A stretch of 64,000 nucleotides of DNA from Typhlomys cinereus (lineage: Eukaryota > Chordata > Mammalia > Rodentia > Platacanthomyidae): the NCBI GenBank assembly GCA_023101885.1, contig JALPQD010000089.1, forward strand, positions 5,751,087-5,815,086. Direction: 5' to 3'. This document shows positions 24,485 to 36,302 of this stretch, in pieces. Each line of letters begins with the position of its first letter. The first letter of the stretch is position 1. The notes under the pieces were generated by a model. That model saw only the letters and a program-made list of their open reading frames with translations. It did no database searches and was not told the origin of the DNA. The position numbers and the translations under genes are program-made.

Positions 24485-26365
24485 TAAAATGCCTGCCGTT
24501 ACAGATGAAGAAACAGCTCCACCCCAATGATGGGCTCAAGGGCAATCCCAGAAGCTGGCCACAAACGCCATCATCCATTAAACCTCAGGGCCCCAGACTG
24601 AAGCAGTTTATTTTCACATGTGCAGGATTCTGTGACGCTGTGCTTATCTCGCTATCCTGAGAGGTACCAAGTGGGATCAGCAGGTATTGGATCAGGCTGG
24701 TCAAGAGGGGATCTTGGAAAAGCCAGAAACTAAGTCAAGTTTATTATGGAATCTTACCTCTTATATACCATGAAACAGAGGGGGTGACATTTGTACACTG
24801 CACAGAGGGATGACATCAATAGTGGCAGGCAGACCACACATGCAAAGTCAACAATAGGTGAGGCCATCACCAATGACACAGCCCTGCTGATCCTTAGACA
24901 TATTAATATGCCCTAATGGCCCCATTCATTATGGAGAAAGAACAAGCTACTGATATGTAGAGAGATCAGCCAGAATTACAATGATAAAGCTCTGTGCCCA
25001 TCCTTTAGACATGCTAATTAATGTCTAGATTGCTTCCAAAGAATAGAAAGAAATATCTAAAAAATACCTCTGCTCTCAACCCTATTTGGAGACAGGACAA
25101 GATCCATACCTGCCCCTTGCAAGAAAGTCAACAGGAGTCAGCCTGCAGCTATTGCTGGCATAGGAGGAACACTGAGACTATGACTGCAAAGAATGCCCTT
25201 GGCATTTGTCTTCTAGAAATGGGGATCTTAAGCTTGAGTATTCCCTATACATATGTTACCTTCTTTTCATTTTTCTTATTTTTACATTTATTACATTGTC
25301 ATTAGGACAAACCTGCTTCTGTTTAAGATTCAAGGAAAGAAAAACATAGAGAAAATAAATGAAACCCTGGATTTCACATGCCTGAAGACTGGTATGGGAG
25401 TATGGATATGTTAATTACCTAATTTAGAGTTATAATAATATCAATCACTAGGTACCCTAGAACACAGGGATATCATGAGTATTATTGGAGGTACCAATGA
25501 AACAGTAGCCAAGTGATCCTTTAGAGAATGATTGAAGGCCATGATATGTTACATGATCATGGAAGGGCTGCTGGAGGTGGCAACTTTGCTACTGGTTTCA
25601 AAGAACTAGAGTGGAAAACTGATGTGACCAGTTTAAAACAGACAGATGTAAGGAAGCTACCCCTGAGGGCAATGAGGGAGAGGCCCTAGGACAGCCGATG
25701 TCACACTGGCTTGTGAGGCAAACGATTTGACTTCACTGTAAGCCCAGCAGGATCCCTTGGCACAATTCAAGCAAGGTTTTACAACATCACTTTGATGCTC
25801 AGTAAAGAGTAGGTTACAAGAAGATATGTGTGGAAAGAAAGGAAGTGTTAGAGACCTCTGTGCCAAAGAAAAAGACAATGACTTAGAATTGGAATGGAGG
25901 TGGAGACCAGAGGAAAGATCTGTAATTTATTTCACAAACATGGAAGTCAGCTAAAAAGTATTCGAGTTTTGTCCTGTGAATGTCTAGATATTCTCAGTGG
26001 CTAGAATGACTGGTCTATAGCAGATGCTCAGTGAATAGCAGCTGAAGGAATGAACAGACTGAAAAAGTGAAGGAAAGAAAAAGTATGCTCCTAAGAACAA
26101 TTTGAGTTGTGTATTAAACAGCTATGTAAAGGGTTAGGTCATCTACTGAGGATCAGTAAGAAGCTGGGGGCTCATGCGAGAGTTGTCAACAATGATGATA
26201 CAATGCATCTTTATATTCAAGTATACATATCAAGAGGACCCTAGCAGATAGGTCTGGGACTCAGGAAAGGCTTCAATTAGAAGCCATCATCTTATGGAGA
26301 CTATGCAAACCCACAAACCTCTATGGAATCTGCAAATAAGCATGCAGATGGAGGACGAAGATGCT
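24485..26365. other. Unassigned DNA
   Basis: About 1.9 kb with no gene or confident repeat recognised. Confidence 0.45.
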
Positions 26366-26725
26366 CAGGACAGAGCTCTGGAGCTTGTGGTTCTCCCCAC
26401 AGCCTCCTGTGTTTGGATCCTTAGCACTTTTTAGTGTTTGGGGAAGTCACAGCACTTTTGGAAGTGGAACTTTGCTAGAGAAAGGCGTGTCAATGGGTTG
26501 GATACTGAGATTTGGTGGTCCCACCCTGCTCTCAGGAGCTCTGGCTCTCTGACTCCTGGTGATGACCGCAGTAACCTGAATTGTCTCCTTTTTCTAACTC
26601 TAGACATGCCTTTCAACTCTACAAACCCTGAAATAATGGATTACATCTTTTCTGGAGCTGTAAGACAATAAATCTTACGTTTTACTCCTAAGCTGCTCAA
26701 CCATGGGTGCTGTCTCCATGTGACT
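26366..26725 (+). mobile_element. MT-like MaLR LTR
   Basis: Contains tgtgtttggatccttagc, aactttgctagagaaaggcg, ggtggtcccaccctgctctc and aagacaataaatcttacg, colinear with the LTRs at 20195 and 30707. Ends are approximate. Confidence 0.65.
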
Positions 26726-26997
26726 ATGAGCCATTCCTTGCCTCTGTGTCACAGGCCCAACCGCTGTAGTGGACGACCACTGCCTTTAGAGGCTTATCTC
26801 CAAATTTCTTTAAGTATCCTCTCTGCAGGAAAAAGAAAAGTAACCACCATGCAGGTTTGCCAGAGGATGGACATGGACAGGTTAGAAAATGCAGGGGGAG
26901 AATTGTCTGAAATGGTGCTTTGTGATCAGGTGAGATAGGGACTCTGATCTTACTATTGGTAAGAGTTAGTCACAGTAGAAATTCATCATCAAATAGT
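26726..26997. other. Unassigned DNA
   Basis: Nothing recognised. Confidence 0.5.
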
Positions 26998-27240
26998 GCT
27001 GGCATTGATTGAGTGCTTTCTGAGCCTCACCACACATACTTCCTGAGATCTACAAGCAGACAATTCTCATCACAAGTTCACGAGGTATTTGTATTGGTCG
27101 CATTTACTTGTCCCATGAGGAAATCATCTAGGATTCAGTCCTTCACTTTGCAAGGTCACATAGCTGTTACCTAGGCACTCAGGAGGTCTGCTTCCAGATC
27201 TCATTTCCTGCACATTTGTCCTGCACACTCCTGAAGATGG
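26998..27240 (+). mobile_element. MIR SINE
   Basis: Includes ttgattgagtgctttctgag, attctcatcacaagttcacg, aggtatttgtattggtcgc, ttgtcccatgaggaaatc, caaggtcacatagctgttac and ggtctgcttccagatctc, almost the full MIR order. Confidence 0.75.
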
Positions 27241-27370
27241 AGTAACAACGAGATTTCTTTTCTTCAGGATCACTGAGGAGTATGACAAAATACCTATTAA
27301 AAAATAAATTGAATGAGGAAATAACATGAAACCAGGAGAGGAGAATGCTTGCCTGAGACATTGTTTTATA

Positions 27371-27494
27371 AGAAAGAAAAAGAGAAACAGAGAAAGAAAG
27401 AAGAAACAGAGAGAGAAAGAAAGAAAGAGAGGAAAGAAAGAGAGAAAGAGGAAAGAAAGAGAGAAAGAAAAGAAAGAAAGAAAGAGAGAGAGAG

Positions 27495-27575
<81 letters not shown>
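27371..27575 (+). repeat. Purine tract with (AAAG)n core
   Basis: About 205 bp of A/G with two C interruptions. The right part (27497-27575) is nearly 20 perfect AAAG units. It abuts no clear SINE. Confidence 0.95.
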
Positions 27576-27576
<1 letters not shown>

Positions 27577-27988
27577 TGGAGGAGAACACAAGACTGAGGC
27601 AGTAAGTAGAATCCAATGTGAAATCCTGACCAGAGATTTGGTGAGTTGCTTGATTATTTAACTAGATGATGAAACAGCAATCTGTAAAGGATTAGCAAAG
27701 ATCCAGTAAACTGTGCTGTGGAGCTTAGGGAGCAATCAGAGACAAAAATCTCTGAGGAGAGGAGGGGAGACCCACCTATAGAGATCTGGTCTTAGAGTAG
27801 GGAAGGCTCTACCCCTTCTAAGAAGAGGGGAGGGAGCCTCAGTACTACTGTGAAGTGGGGGGTGGTGTATAGTGAGGTAGATGAAAGTCCCAGAGAGACC
27901 TACATTTTCACCATTCAGTATTCACTCGCACAATGATTGGAATGCAGTGGTTTTAATTTTTGTAAAGTAACACATTAACAAGAGCTGG

Positions 27989-27990
<2 letters not shown>
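27576..27990. other. Unassigned DNA
   Basis: Nothing recognised. Confidence 0.5.

Positions 27991-28020
<30 letters not shown>
27991..28020 (+). repeat. (AC)15 microsatellite
   Basis: Fifteen AC units followed by agagagag. Confidence 0.95.
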
Positions 28021-28024
<4 letters not shown>

Positions 28025-28463
28025 AGAGCATTTATCTCAATAATAGAAATAGAGATATTTTAAGGAAGGCTAACAGGAGTCCTGGTATCTCTGGAATGTC
28101 CATTGGGTTTTGTGGTCACATTATCAAAGTGAGACCAGTTAACAAAGCTGTGTGTCCACAAACATTGACTTGTTCAGGTGCAAGGGCAGAGATAGTTGGG
28201 ATACATTTGAGCAGGGTTTGAGTGCTTCTGGGAAAACTCTGCCAAGAGTTGGTAGAGGGATGAACTGTGGATCGCCAGTGATAAGCAAAGACGTGAAGAA
28301 AAGATGAGATGCCACAGGAGAAACCAAGAGTGGGAGAGTTGTAGCTAAATTTAAGGGAGCTAGAATGGAAGGGACAAAAAACTCTCAATGAGCTTTACAC
28401 AGAGGAAGGGAACAAAGACATGTAGGACAGCCTCTAGTTGCTAGTGCAGATAAGCTTGCAGAG
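28021..28463. other. Unassigned DNA
   Basis: No gene recognised. Confidence 0.5.
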
Positions 28464-28722
28464 GCTGGAGAGGTGGCTGGGGGTTAAGCCTCTCCTTTGC
28501 AGGCAGAAGGTCCTGTGTTCAGACCCCAGACCCAGACGCCAGGCGGAGGTGGGGGGGGGGCTGCGTTTCTGGTGCTGGTAGGGCGGAGCCTGTGAATCCC
28601 GGGGCAGAGTAAACAAGGAGGAAGTGGAGGCGTCCATGGTGGTTCCTGAATTCGCCCATGATTTTACACACACACACATACATATACACACACACATGCA
28701 CACGCACAATTGAATAAAAAAA
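28464..28722 (+). mobile_element. Lineage-type long B2-superfamily SINE (copy B)
   Basis: Starts ggctggagaggtggctggg and keeps the whole family body: ggcagaaggtcctgtgttc, gacgccaggcggaggtgg, tgcgtttctggtgctggtag, ggcggagcctgtgaatccc, agagtaaacaaggaggaag, tggttcctgaattcgcc, a CA-rich tail and the terminal aattgaataaa. TSDs were not recognised. Confidence 0.85.
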
Positions 28723-30298
28723 TTACCATATGCCAGGGGCTTACGATCTGAAAATTATTTTCTTACAATTCTAAAAGCAGTACATTTTAAATCAGGGCAG
28801 TAGAATAGTTGGACTCTGGTGAGGGTTCTCTTCCTTTGACCAGCTTCTTACATGGCTTTTACTTACTGTGGTGCATGTGGAGGGAAGGAAGAGAGAAGAA
28901 GGGAAGAATGAGAAAAAAGGGACAGAGAGAGAGAGAGAGATTGAGAACCTCATTTCCATGACCCAATGTGATTTACTTTCCAAAGACCTCATCTCCATTA
29001 GAGCAGTCATTGGATCATCCAAGTCAATCTTTAAATCATATAGAATGCTGGCAGGGAAAGAAGTGGAGGAGAGACCAAGGAGCCTTGTGACAGAAGTATG
29101 AAAGGATGAAGGCAAGTTGATAGTTGACATCAACAAGGAAGGAAGTTGAGTGATAAAGTCTAATGTTATCAGTTTCAAAGTAGTGGGGCTTTTTGAAGAA
29201 GAGATACATGAAAATACGTATGAAGGCCAGAGAAAAGCCAGTTGTCTTACACCCATACCTTCATATAACAATTAGACAAGATTAGCCACACGTCTAGGTC
29301 CTGAGCAGGTTGGATCAAGTTTAAAAAACGGGAATGTACAGAGAAAGGTCTGATAAAAGGGAGGATCTGGCTGGAATCTAAGCCTCCAAATGCACAATGA
29401 CAGACCTGCACAATGATGTAACTTGACAGGGAGCTCTGGGAAAAGCAGATGCTACATGGAAGCAGGAGAAGATAGGAGCTGTCACTGGTCCTGAAGACTT
29501 CTGCGAGGACCGCTGTTGAATATGGAAGATGAGGCAAATCATTGCTCCAGAACTTTTTAATCTAATGCACAGAGGAACCCAGAAGATGCCTTTTGGGGTC
29601 CCTGCTTTCTTAGCATGCTGAAGGCAGTAGCCCTCTGGGAGATCCTCTCTTCTCCAGTCACCATGGGGATGGGGATTAGCTTTTCAGAAGCTAGAGAAGC
29701 ACTTTGGAATAGAGCAAAGTGCATATCTTGAAAAGCTTGCTAAGATGATCTATTGTCTCCTGCAGTAAGAAATAGTTACCAGGCTGTGACTACGTAGGGA
29801 AGTAATACTCTGTTTTATATGCATCATATAGATCCTAACTATAGTGACATTCAGTTTTAGCTATACTTAACCATATCTTTTCTATAGGCACGCAATAAAG
29901 TTCAGTACTGCACAATCAACATAGGCTTTGCAGACAGCAACTTTGGCTTTGAATTCTTCTATTAGAGTGTTTGACTGTAGATGATTTAGGTAGTCACTCC
30001 TGGCCTATGTGACACAGACTCTATCATTCAAATGGACAACCACCAACTTGAGAGGTTGGTTTTTGCATTTCTTTAAATTCTCTCTCTACAACAGGGAAAG
30101 GACCACTGTGTCCTGCCATGGGGAAGACTATGTGTCTGGTGAGCCGTCATCAAACCACAATGGAGCAAAGTTTGAGAATGACACTCTTGCTCCCCGTTCT
30201 CCTTGGAGGGACAACCCAATAAGACCATCTCACTGTGAGATTTGAGTTCTGAGGATTTGATAGGCTTTGGTGATGACTGGGACCAAAAATTCCTCAAA
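28723..30298. other. Unassigned DNA
   Basis: About 1.6 kb with no gene. A short GA run lies at 28923-28940. Confidence 0.45.
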
Positions 30299-30580
30299 AG
30301 GACTGGAGAGATGGCTAAGAGGTTGGGGACTCTGACTCCAAAGCAAAAGGTCCTGGGTTCAAATCTTGGGTCCCATTAAAAATACCAGGCAGAAACAGCA
30401 GAGGCCTGTACTCACAGCCCTGGTAGACAGAGCCTGGGAAATCCCAGAGTGAAGAGAAAAGGAGGTGGAAGCAATACCAGGATTCCACAGTGCCCTCCGA
30501 GACACACACACCCACACACACACACACATACACACACACACACACACTAAACAAATAAAGTTTTTAAAAAAAGAAAAAAG
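30299..30580 (+). mobile_element. Diverged relative of the lineage-type SINE
   Basis: Head aggactggagagatggctaag, then aaggtcctgggttcaaatc (B-box region), a body that keeps ccctggtagacagagcctgg and agagtgaagagaaaaggagg at the places where copies B and C have ctggtagggcggagcctg and agagtaaacaaggagg, a CA tail and an aataaag-polyA end. It looks like an older member or an ancestor-like form of the same family. Confidence 0.65.
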
Positions 30581-30706
30581 AAAACTCTTTTCAAGATGCT
30601 GGCCTTGCCTGCCACATTGATCATGTCCCAGATGATTTCTTATAGTCAGTTTCCATCTGTCTGTTTCTGGTAACCCCAACCCAAGGCAGTGGGTTTGTAA
30701 ATTACC

Positions 30707-31082
30707 TGTCATTGTTTGAATGAGCTTTGTTCACCACAGACTCACATGTTTGAATCCTTAGCTGTTGCTCGTGCTTGGGAGAGGTCATGGCACCACAGGT
30801 GGTGGAGCTTTGCTGGGGGAAGCCAGGTCACAATCTTGAGGTTGGGGAGCCCCACCCTGCTTCCATTAGAAGTCAGCTCTTGCAGTCTTCTGCTTGCTCT
30901 CTCTGCCTTTATGATGGATGTGACCTGAGCCACCTCAAGTTTCTGTCACCTGCCAGGCATTTCCCTCCAGAATGGACTGTATCTCCCTTCTGGAATCAGA
31001 AGCCAAATAAATCTCCTTTTCTCTCCTTAAGTTACTTGAGTCTAGGTGTGTCTCACAGCAACAGAAAGAATTAACCAACCTA
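30707..31082 (+). mobile_element. MT-like MaLR LTR
   Basis: Best preserved plus-strand MT-like LTR in the window: tgtcattgtttgaatgagc start, cacatgtttgaatccttagc, tggagctttgctgggggaag, ccaccctgcttccattag, an aaataaatctcc polyadenylation-type block at about 31005 and a ttaaccaacc end. No internal region follows. Confidence 0.75.
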
Positions 31083-31342
31083 GCTTCTGTGTCTTCTAAT
31101 TAGAACTTACAGTAGTTGCACTTACTGTCACTTAACAAGGATCTTTCATATTTAAATGAAAGATGGGAATTAAAGCAGTTAGCACAGAATAAGTTAACAT
31201 GGTTCTCAGCATAGTACTCAAGAAGGCCCTGGGCTATGACTTTCTCAGTGCTCCAGATGCCTTGTGAAGGAGGAAGCAGGGAACCCTCCTCATCAGGAAC
31301 TGGAAGAAAAATTCCTCTTTCCCTTTGTTGTTGTTCTTGTGG

Positions 31343-31345
<3 letters not shown>
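31083..31345. other. Unassigned DNA
   Basis: Nothing recognised. Confidence 0.5.

Positions 31346-31384
<39 letters not shown>
31346..31384 (+). repeat. (TG)n microsatellite
   Basis: About 19 uninterrupted TG units forming the tail side of the inverted SINE to its right. Confidence 0.95.
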
Positions 31385-31387
<3 letters not shown>

Positions 31388-31625
31388 AAGAGTGCACTTG
31401 AGTGGGTATGCCTTTGAAGACTCAAGGATGACACTGGGAAGGAATCTTCCTGGATTGCTCTCTCTTAACTGCTTTGCTCTAGAGTTTCACAAGCTCCTCA
31501 TTCCTGGACCAGAATTGCATGCCATTGCCATTTCAACCTAGCATTTTTCCATGGGATCTGGGGATCTGAACTCGGGTCCTTTTGCTTGCAAGGCAAAGTT
31601 TTTAACTGCTGAGCCATCTCCCCAT
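31385..31625 (-). mobile_element. Old B4-type SINE
   Basis: The plus strand shows gaagactcaaggatgacac, ctgctttgctctagagtttc (B1-like complement), ggggatctgaactcgggtcc (B-box complement) and ttttaactgctgagccatctcc (head complement). Confidence 0.65.
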
Positions 31626-31880
31626 TCCTCACTCATTTTTGCTGTTCTTTGTTTGTCAATCTGTCTTTGTGTGCATATATCAGAATGCACTTCGGTGTAC
31701 ATGCACACTCAACAACACGGGTGTGAAGGCTCGAGGGTGATTAACACCAGGAATCATTCTGGAATGTTCTTCCACTTTATGGCTTGCTCTGAGGTTTCCC
31801 AAGTCATCACCAAGTCTGCCTGGCATTTTTAGATGGTTGCACAAAGGAAGAGTTTAACAACTCCTGAGCTATCTCGTGAA
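31626..31880 (-). mobile_element. Second old B4-type SINE in tandem
   Basis: Directly follows the first and repeats its order in more decayed form: gaaggctcgagggtgattaac, atggcttgctctgaggtttc, caactcctgagctatctcg. Confidence 0.55.
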
Positions 31881-33034
31881 TCTGGATTCACTTGTTTGAA
31901 AGAAGCCCTGAGCCTGCTTTGATTTCCACAAGGGAGGGTTCCATGGGATACACTCAGGTACTTGGTAGCTTATGGTAATTAAAAGTTGGCTTATAGCAGC
32001 AACAAATTCTTTAATTTAATAATGCCTTAATGAATACTACTTTTAATAGCCGTAAGATACTCTGTGCTGCTCAAGCTACACCAGGAATGTAGGAAATGAA
32101 ACAGGCAATGTGTACCTGCAATGACCAGTTCTCCATTATAAAAAGAAGCCTCACAAGAGCAGTAGAACTCTTCCCTGAAAGGATGATGTCCCAAGTGAAA
32201 AGCTGAGGAGCTTGGTGCCCTGAGGCATATTATTTTAAAAATAAAAGTGTGGCTTAAAGGCCCATCCTGCCAATCAAATATCAGAAGTGAATCATAAACA
32301 AAGATGTGAGGGTTGAATTCTTGATGTGTTTATAGGGTTTGCAACTATTACATAATGAGCCAATTTTATTTAAAGCTCTTCAAGATCGATTTTGCGCATC
32401 TCCAAAGGCCATTGTCACCTATCAGAAAAGAAGCCATGAGTCTCTTGCCTCCAAGTTTCTCCGGTGTCTTTGTCATTGAGGTAATTTGCATGGAAATGCC
32501 ATTCTGCTTACTCCTTTGCTTCTTGCATTTCTTTCTTTCTTCAGAACTGAGAGTCGGCCTGTGACGGGCCAGCTGCAGGCATTTGTAATTAAAAAAATAA
32601 GCAGGAACTTGAAAGAACTCACTGCAATTAGAAGAGTAACCTCTGTGTTCTGGGAACGGAGGAGTCAACTTGGGCTGTAATTGTGTTGTAGAAAGCGTGA
32701 CCCTGGGCCCAAAGGAGAAGGTAGCAAGGGCAGCGGAACACAGGGAGGGAAAAAAAGACCTAGGCTCTGAAAGGATCATTACATCGTAGAAGTCGCTTAT
32801 GGAAGGAAGCAGCCTACTCTCCAGTGTGGCTGGGCAGGAAAGGAGGGGAGTATGCAGGCCAAGGACTTCCCGCAGGTGGAATCTCCTGGAGTACTCTCTC
32901 TTTCAGTGAGGTCCCTGATCCATGAGGGGAGATTTTTCGTGCTTCTTTTGTCTGTCTCCCTCCTCCTGTTGGTCTCATTGGTCCTTGTACGTGCTTTATG
33001 GATCTTAAAGGCCGAGTCTTCTGGGTTCTGCTCA
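31881..33034. other. Unassigned DNA, candidate conserved block at 32280-32720
   Basis: No transposon signature is visible. The sub-block 32280-32720 has balanced composition, an octamer-type atttgcat (32484-32491), a gcatttgtaattaaa homeobox-type AT core and few simple repeats. A 137-codon minus-strand open frame (32366-32779) covers part of it but shows no recognisable domain. Confidence 0.3.
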
Positions 33035-33130
33035 TTGGCATAGTGCGTGTGATAGATGCTGAGCATTTGTCACAGCCAAGCACTGGGAACACAGAGGCGA
33101 ATACACAGGATTATCTGCGAGGAGCTCAGA
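33035..33130 (+). mobile_element. Possible ancient L2/MIR-type fragment
   Basis: The run gagcatttgtcacagccaag, cactgggaacacagaggcg, ctgcgaggagctcagatttc resembles a widespread mammalian repeat with a 'gcactgggaatacag...aaggagctcacag' order. Confidence 0.4.
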
Positions 33131-33179
33131 TTTCAAAATAAGACAGAAAGTAGTGCATAAGTAGATGAGCACCTCCACA

Positions 33180-33425
33180 GGAGCCTGTAAGGTCAGCTGC
33201 TTACGAGGCCAAGACAGGAGGCTTCTTGAGCCCAGGAACTCAAGGAGGAGTTTGAGGACAATGTGACCATCACCAAGTGGGATGGTCCAGGTGTGACAGG
33301 CACGTGCTGTAATCACTGCAATCAAGAGACTGAGGCAGGAGAACCACAAGCTCAGGGCTAGTCCTGGGACACAGGGAAAATTCCAGATCAATGTGAGCTA
33401 TGTAACGGGACCTTGCTAGAACACG
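33180..33425 (+). mobile_element. B1-related SINE, possibly two halves
   Basis: The run ggcacgtgctgtaatcactg, gagactgaggcaggagaacc matches B1 and is preceded by a second B1-like piece (gaggccaagacaggaggc). The end reads gaccttgctagaacacgaaac. Confidence 0.6.
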
Positions 33426-33587
33426 AAACGAGTAAGTCAGATGAATACAGCAAGGCAGGCCTCTGCTCCAGTACTCTGCACCTGATACTGAGTTCCCGTT
33501 TTTTTGTCATGGATTCTCTGCACTAGCCCTAGTTCCTCATCACACCCCTGGAATTGCATGTACCCTAGTGACTACCTTTCTTTCATA

Positions 33588-33785
33588 AGACTCCTTCTTT
33601 GTGAGAGTATCATCAGGAGGCTTGGCTTGGGAAGGAGGGGTAGACTGGCTTTGGGGACATTTGACATATTCATCTAAAATATCTGTTAGGACTCTGAGAG
33701 CCATAGGAAGACTATTTGGTAGCTGATAAAATTTTGAAGGTACATCTCAGGATCAGAAGAGGAAACAAAGGGATGCTTTTGGAAT
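33588..33785 (+). repeat. Direct repeat, copy 1
   Basis: Aligns with 34729-34925 over about 197 bp at roughly 82% identity by hand count. The longest shared exact blocks are agccataggaagactattt and atctcaggatcagaagagg. It matches no repeat family I recognise and the flanks do not extend the match. Confidence 0.8.
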
Positions 33786-34438
33786 CATTGCATGCAGGAT
33801 AGAATTCCTAAGAATCATTTCTCAGACATCTGAAGTCCATGGTCCCATTTCTACAAGACAAGTTGACAAACTGTTCCGTACTATGCCTTGGCCAAGTACA
33901 GCAACCTCATAAGAATGAATGCTTCCATCTTTTAGGGATGGGCCTGGGACAAAAAAAGATGGAGGGAAAGAAGATCAGGATGAGATCTCTTGACGGGAAT
34001 GATAACTGAGCCTGAGTTTGAGCATAGAGCTGATGCCCTCAGCACGTCCTAAACATGGTTCTGAAACCCCGTCTTCTTTTCTGGTAATTTTCCCAAGCTT
34101 TGAATTGTCCAGATAGAAGGTCTAATCACACATATACCAGGAAGAGCAAGCACAGATACTTGTCATGCAAGTACTGCCAAGCAATGAGTATTTGTGACAG
34201 ACCATGCATTATCTATGAAATTATTGCTAATTAATGAGGTAGAAAAAAGTCAGAACCTCAAAGTAATATAAAAATATTCATCACTACTTCTGAGGGAATG
34301 GATGTTTTCCTATATAGATAATTTGCATGCATCATAGGAAATTTCTGCATGAGAAAGAGAGGGAAGAAGAGAGAGAAGGTTGGAGGGAAGGATATTACTG
34401 CATAGTTTGAAACATACTTATGTTTGAGAGTAAATAGA
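33786..34438. other. Spacer between direct repeats
   Basis: Unassigned AT-rich DNA; nothing recognised. Confidence 0.5.
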
Positions 34439-34534
34439 TAGCTATTAGATGGATAGATAGATGATAGAGAGATAGAGAGATGATAGATAGGTAGATAAAT
34501 AGATGATAGATAGACGATAGATATATATATACCT
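34439..34534 (+). repeat. Imperfect (GATA)n microsatellite
   Basis: Interrupted gata/taga units with gagaga and tatata insertions. Confidence 0.9.
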
Positions 34535-34728
34535 ATGTTCTATATTTGCATATATGCTTTAATATTCTATTAAGCACTGAGTTAGATGTGATACATCATG
34601 ATGGATCTCAAGTCCACATGATGGACCATCGTTATCCCCAAGGAGTATATATACCTGGGTGGAGACATGATGCTAGGTCAATGCAGGTATACAGTGAAAG
34701 AAGAACATGGGTGTCTGACAAGCCTGAG

Positions 34729-34925
34729 AGACTCCTTCTTTGTAAAAGTACCACCCAAAGGCCTGAATTGGGAAGGAAAGGTAGACTGGCTATGGGGGTA
34801 TTTGACATCTCCATCCAAAATGCCTGTTAGGCTCTGAAAGCCATAGGAAGACTATTTTGGAGTTGTTTCAATTTCGATGGCACATCTCAGGATCAGAAGA
34901 GGAAACAAGGAAATGCTTCTAGAAT
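34729..34925 (+). repeat. Direct repeat, copy 2
   Basis: Partner of 33588-33785, offset by 1,141 bp. Same strand, about 82% identical. Confidence 0.8.
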
Positions 34926-35112
34926 GAAACCAGAAGAATGACAGAAAAGACAAGTCAGCATCATACACAGAGAAAAGAACTGCATGTGATGCAGTCACAG
35001 AACAAGAATGTTTGAATCCTAAAGTGTGGAGTACCCACTCAGATACAAAGTGCTAATTGGAGACAAATTAGAAATGCTAATGTTTGCATCTGTCTTGTGG
35101 TTTTACCTTGAG
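34926..35112. other. Unassigned DNA
   Basis: Nothing recognised. Confidence 0.5.
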
Positions 35113-35139
35113 ATATATATATATATATATATATATATA
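35113..35139. repeat. (AT)n microsatellite
   Basis: About 13 uninterrupted AT units. Confidence 0.95.
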
Positions 35140-35734
35140 ACATTTCCATTTTTTTTCACAATTCAGAACTACCCATAAACCATCCACAACTATATTTCAG
35201 CAAAGAACTATCTTTTAGGAATGCAGAATAAGTGAATAAATACAGTGCATGTTGTCCAATCTTAGGGAGGATCTAGAAGGAAGTAGAAGAATATTCTGAG
35301 GGAGAATATGCAAAGGACCATTGTTCTGGAGCAGTAGCTAACCCTTCTTGGAGGCAAAGGAAGAGACAGGAGAGAGTAGAGAAGATGGTCCAGGTCTGGG
35401 GTCCAAGAGGTCTCCTGCTGAGCAGTGGACCTTGGGCATAGGTATAATCTGAGGTCGGCTGATTACCATTGGGTAAATAGCAGGACAGGATAAGTTAGAC
35501 TGATTATTATTTACTCTCATGCCACCAAGGATGCTGGAATCCGGCCCTGCAATGCATTTCTTATGGCATTCTTATATTATAGCTGCTTTCTTTGATGCAG
35601 TTAGCCATGCTGACCTTCATATTTCAGAGAGTAAAACAATTGCTTTTGGAAAGAGAATGAAATGCAAACACAAAGAGCCCACATAGGTAGTTGTGCTACT
35701 TTATTTGCTCTCCTCCATATTTACTATCTGATGC
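35140..35734. other. Unassigned DNA
   Basis: No gene recognised. Confidence 0.5.
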
Positions 35735-35835
35735 TCTGGCCTCAATCCCTGACCCCAATAGTGTCATAAGTAAGTCACAGAAGGTTACTGAGTCTCAGTT
35801 TCTTCATCTATCAAACCTGTCAATAAAATACATGT
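35735..35835 (+). mobile_element. MIR SINE fragment
   Basis: Contains gactgagtctcagtttcttc-type MIR core (seen as ttactgagtctcagtttcttcatc) and a following aataaaatac. Confidence 0.55.
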
Positions 35836-36175
35836 CCAGACATGGACACACAAGTAATGTTAAGAGAGAGAAGGGCATGGAGAGTTGACAAGGGAGTCAG
35901 GGAGTGGACGTTAAAGGGGGCAATCCTATAACTGTGAGTTACCTGAATCCCGTTCCACTCATCCTTCAGTAGAAGCCACAATCTCGAGTCTCAATGGAGC
36001 AATGTTCCTCCGCTGTGTGCATCACCACCCTACATAGATTCAGAGGGCACTGCTCTGTATTGGAACAGTCTCTTCTCATCTTTCTTTTCAATATTCAATT
36101 CAATTCATTGAGGAAAGGATTTTGCATAGTTCTTCCACGCAATTTCATTGTTGCAGGACAGTGCCAGAATTACCT

Positions 36176-36176
<1 letters not shown>
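35836..36176. other. Unassigned DNA
   Basis: Nothing recognised. Confidence 0.5.

Positions 36177-36222
<46 letters not shown>
36177..36222 (+). repeat. (TC)n microsatellite
   Basis: About 20 CT units with one ttt interruption. Confidence 0.95.
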
Positions 36223-36224
<2 letters not shown>

Positions 36225-36302
36225 GTAGTTCTGAGAAATGGGGCCCACAGCCTCACATATCCTAAGCAAACATTATACCACTGAGCTTCATTGCCAGCCC
36301 TA
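36223..36302 (-). mobile_element. ID-like SINE
   Basis: The sequence gagaaatggggcccacagcc, then cctaagcaaacattatacc, actgagcttcattgccagccc is the reverse complement of an ID-type tRNA-derived head. Confidence 0.65.

Noticed and set aside
27124..27661. Long open frames (82-155 codons) on both strands
   Set aside because: They translate the (AAAG)n purine tract into Lys/Glu/Arg or Ser/Phe/Leu repeats; simple-sequence artefacts.
34439..34534. Spaced repeat resembling a CRISPR array
   Set aside because: It is an imperfect GATA microsatellite; the host is a mammal and there are no unique spacers of constant length.
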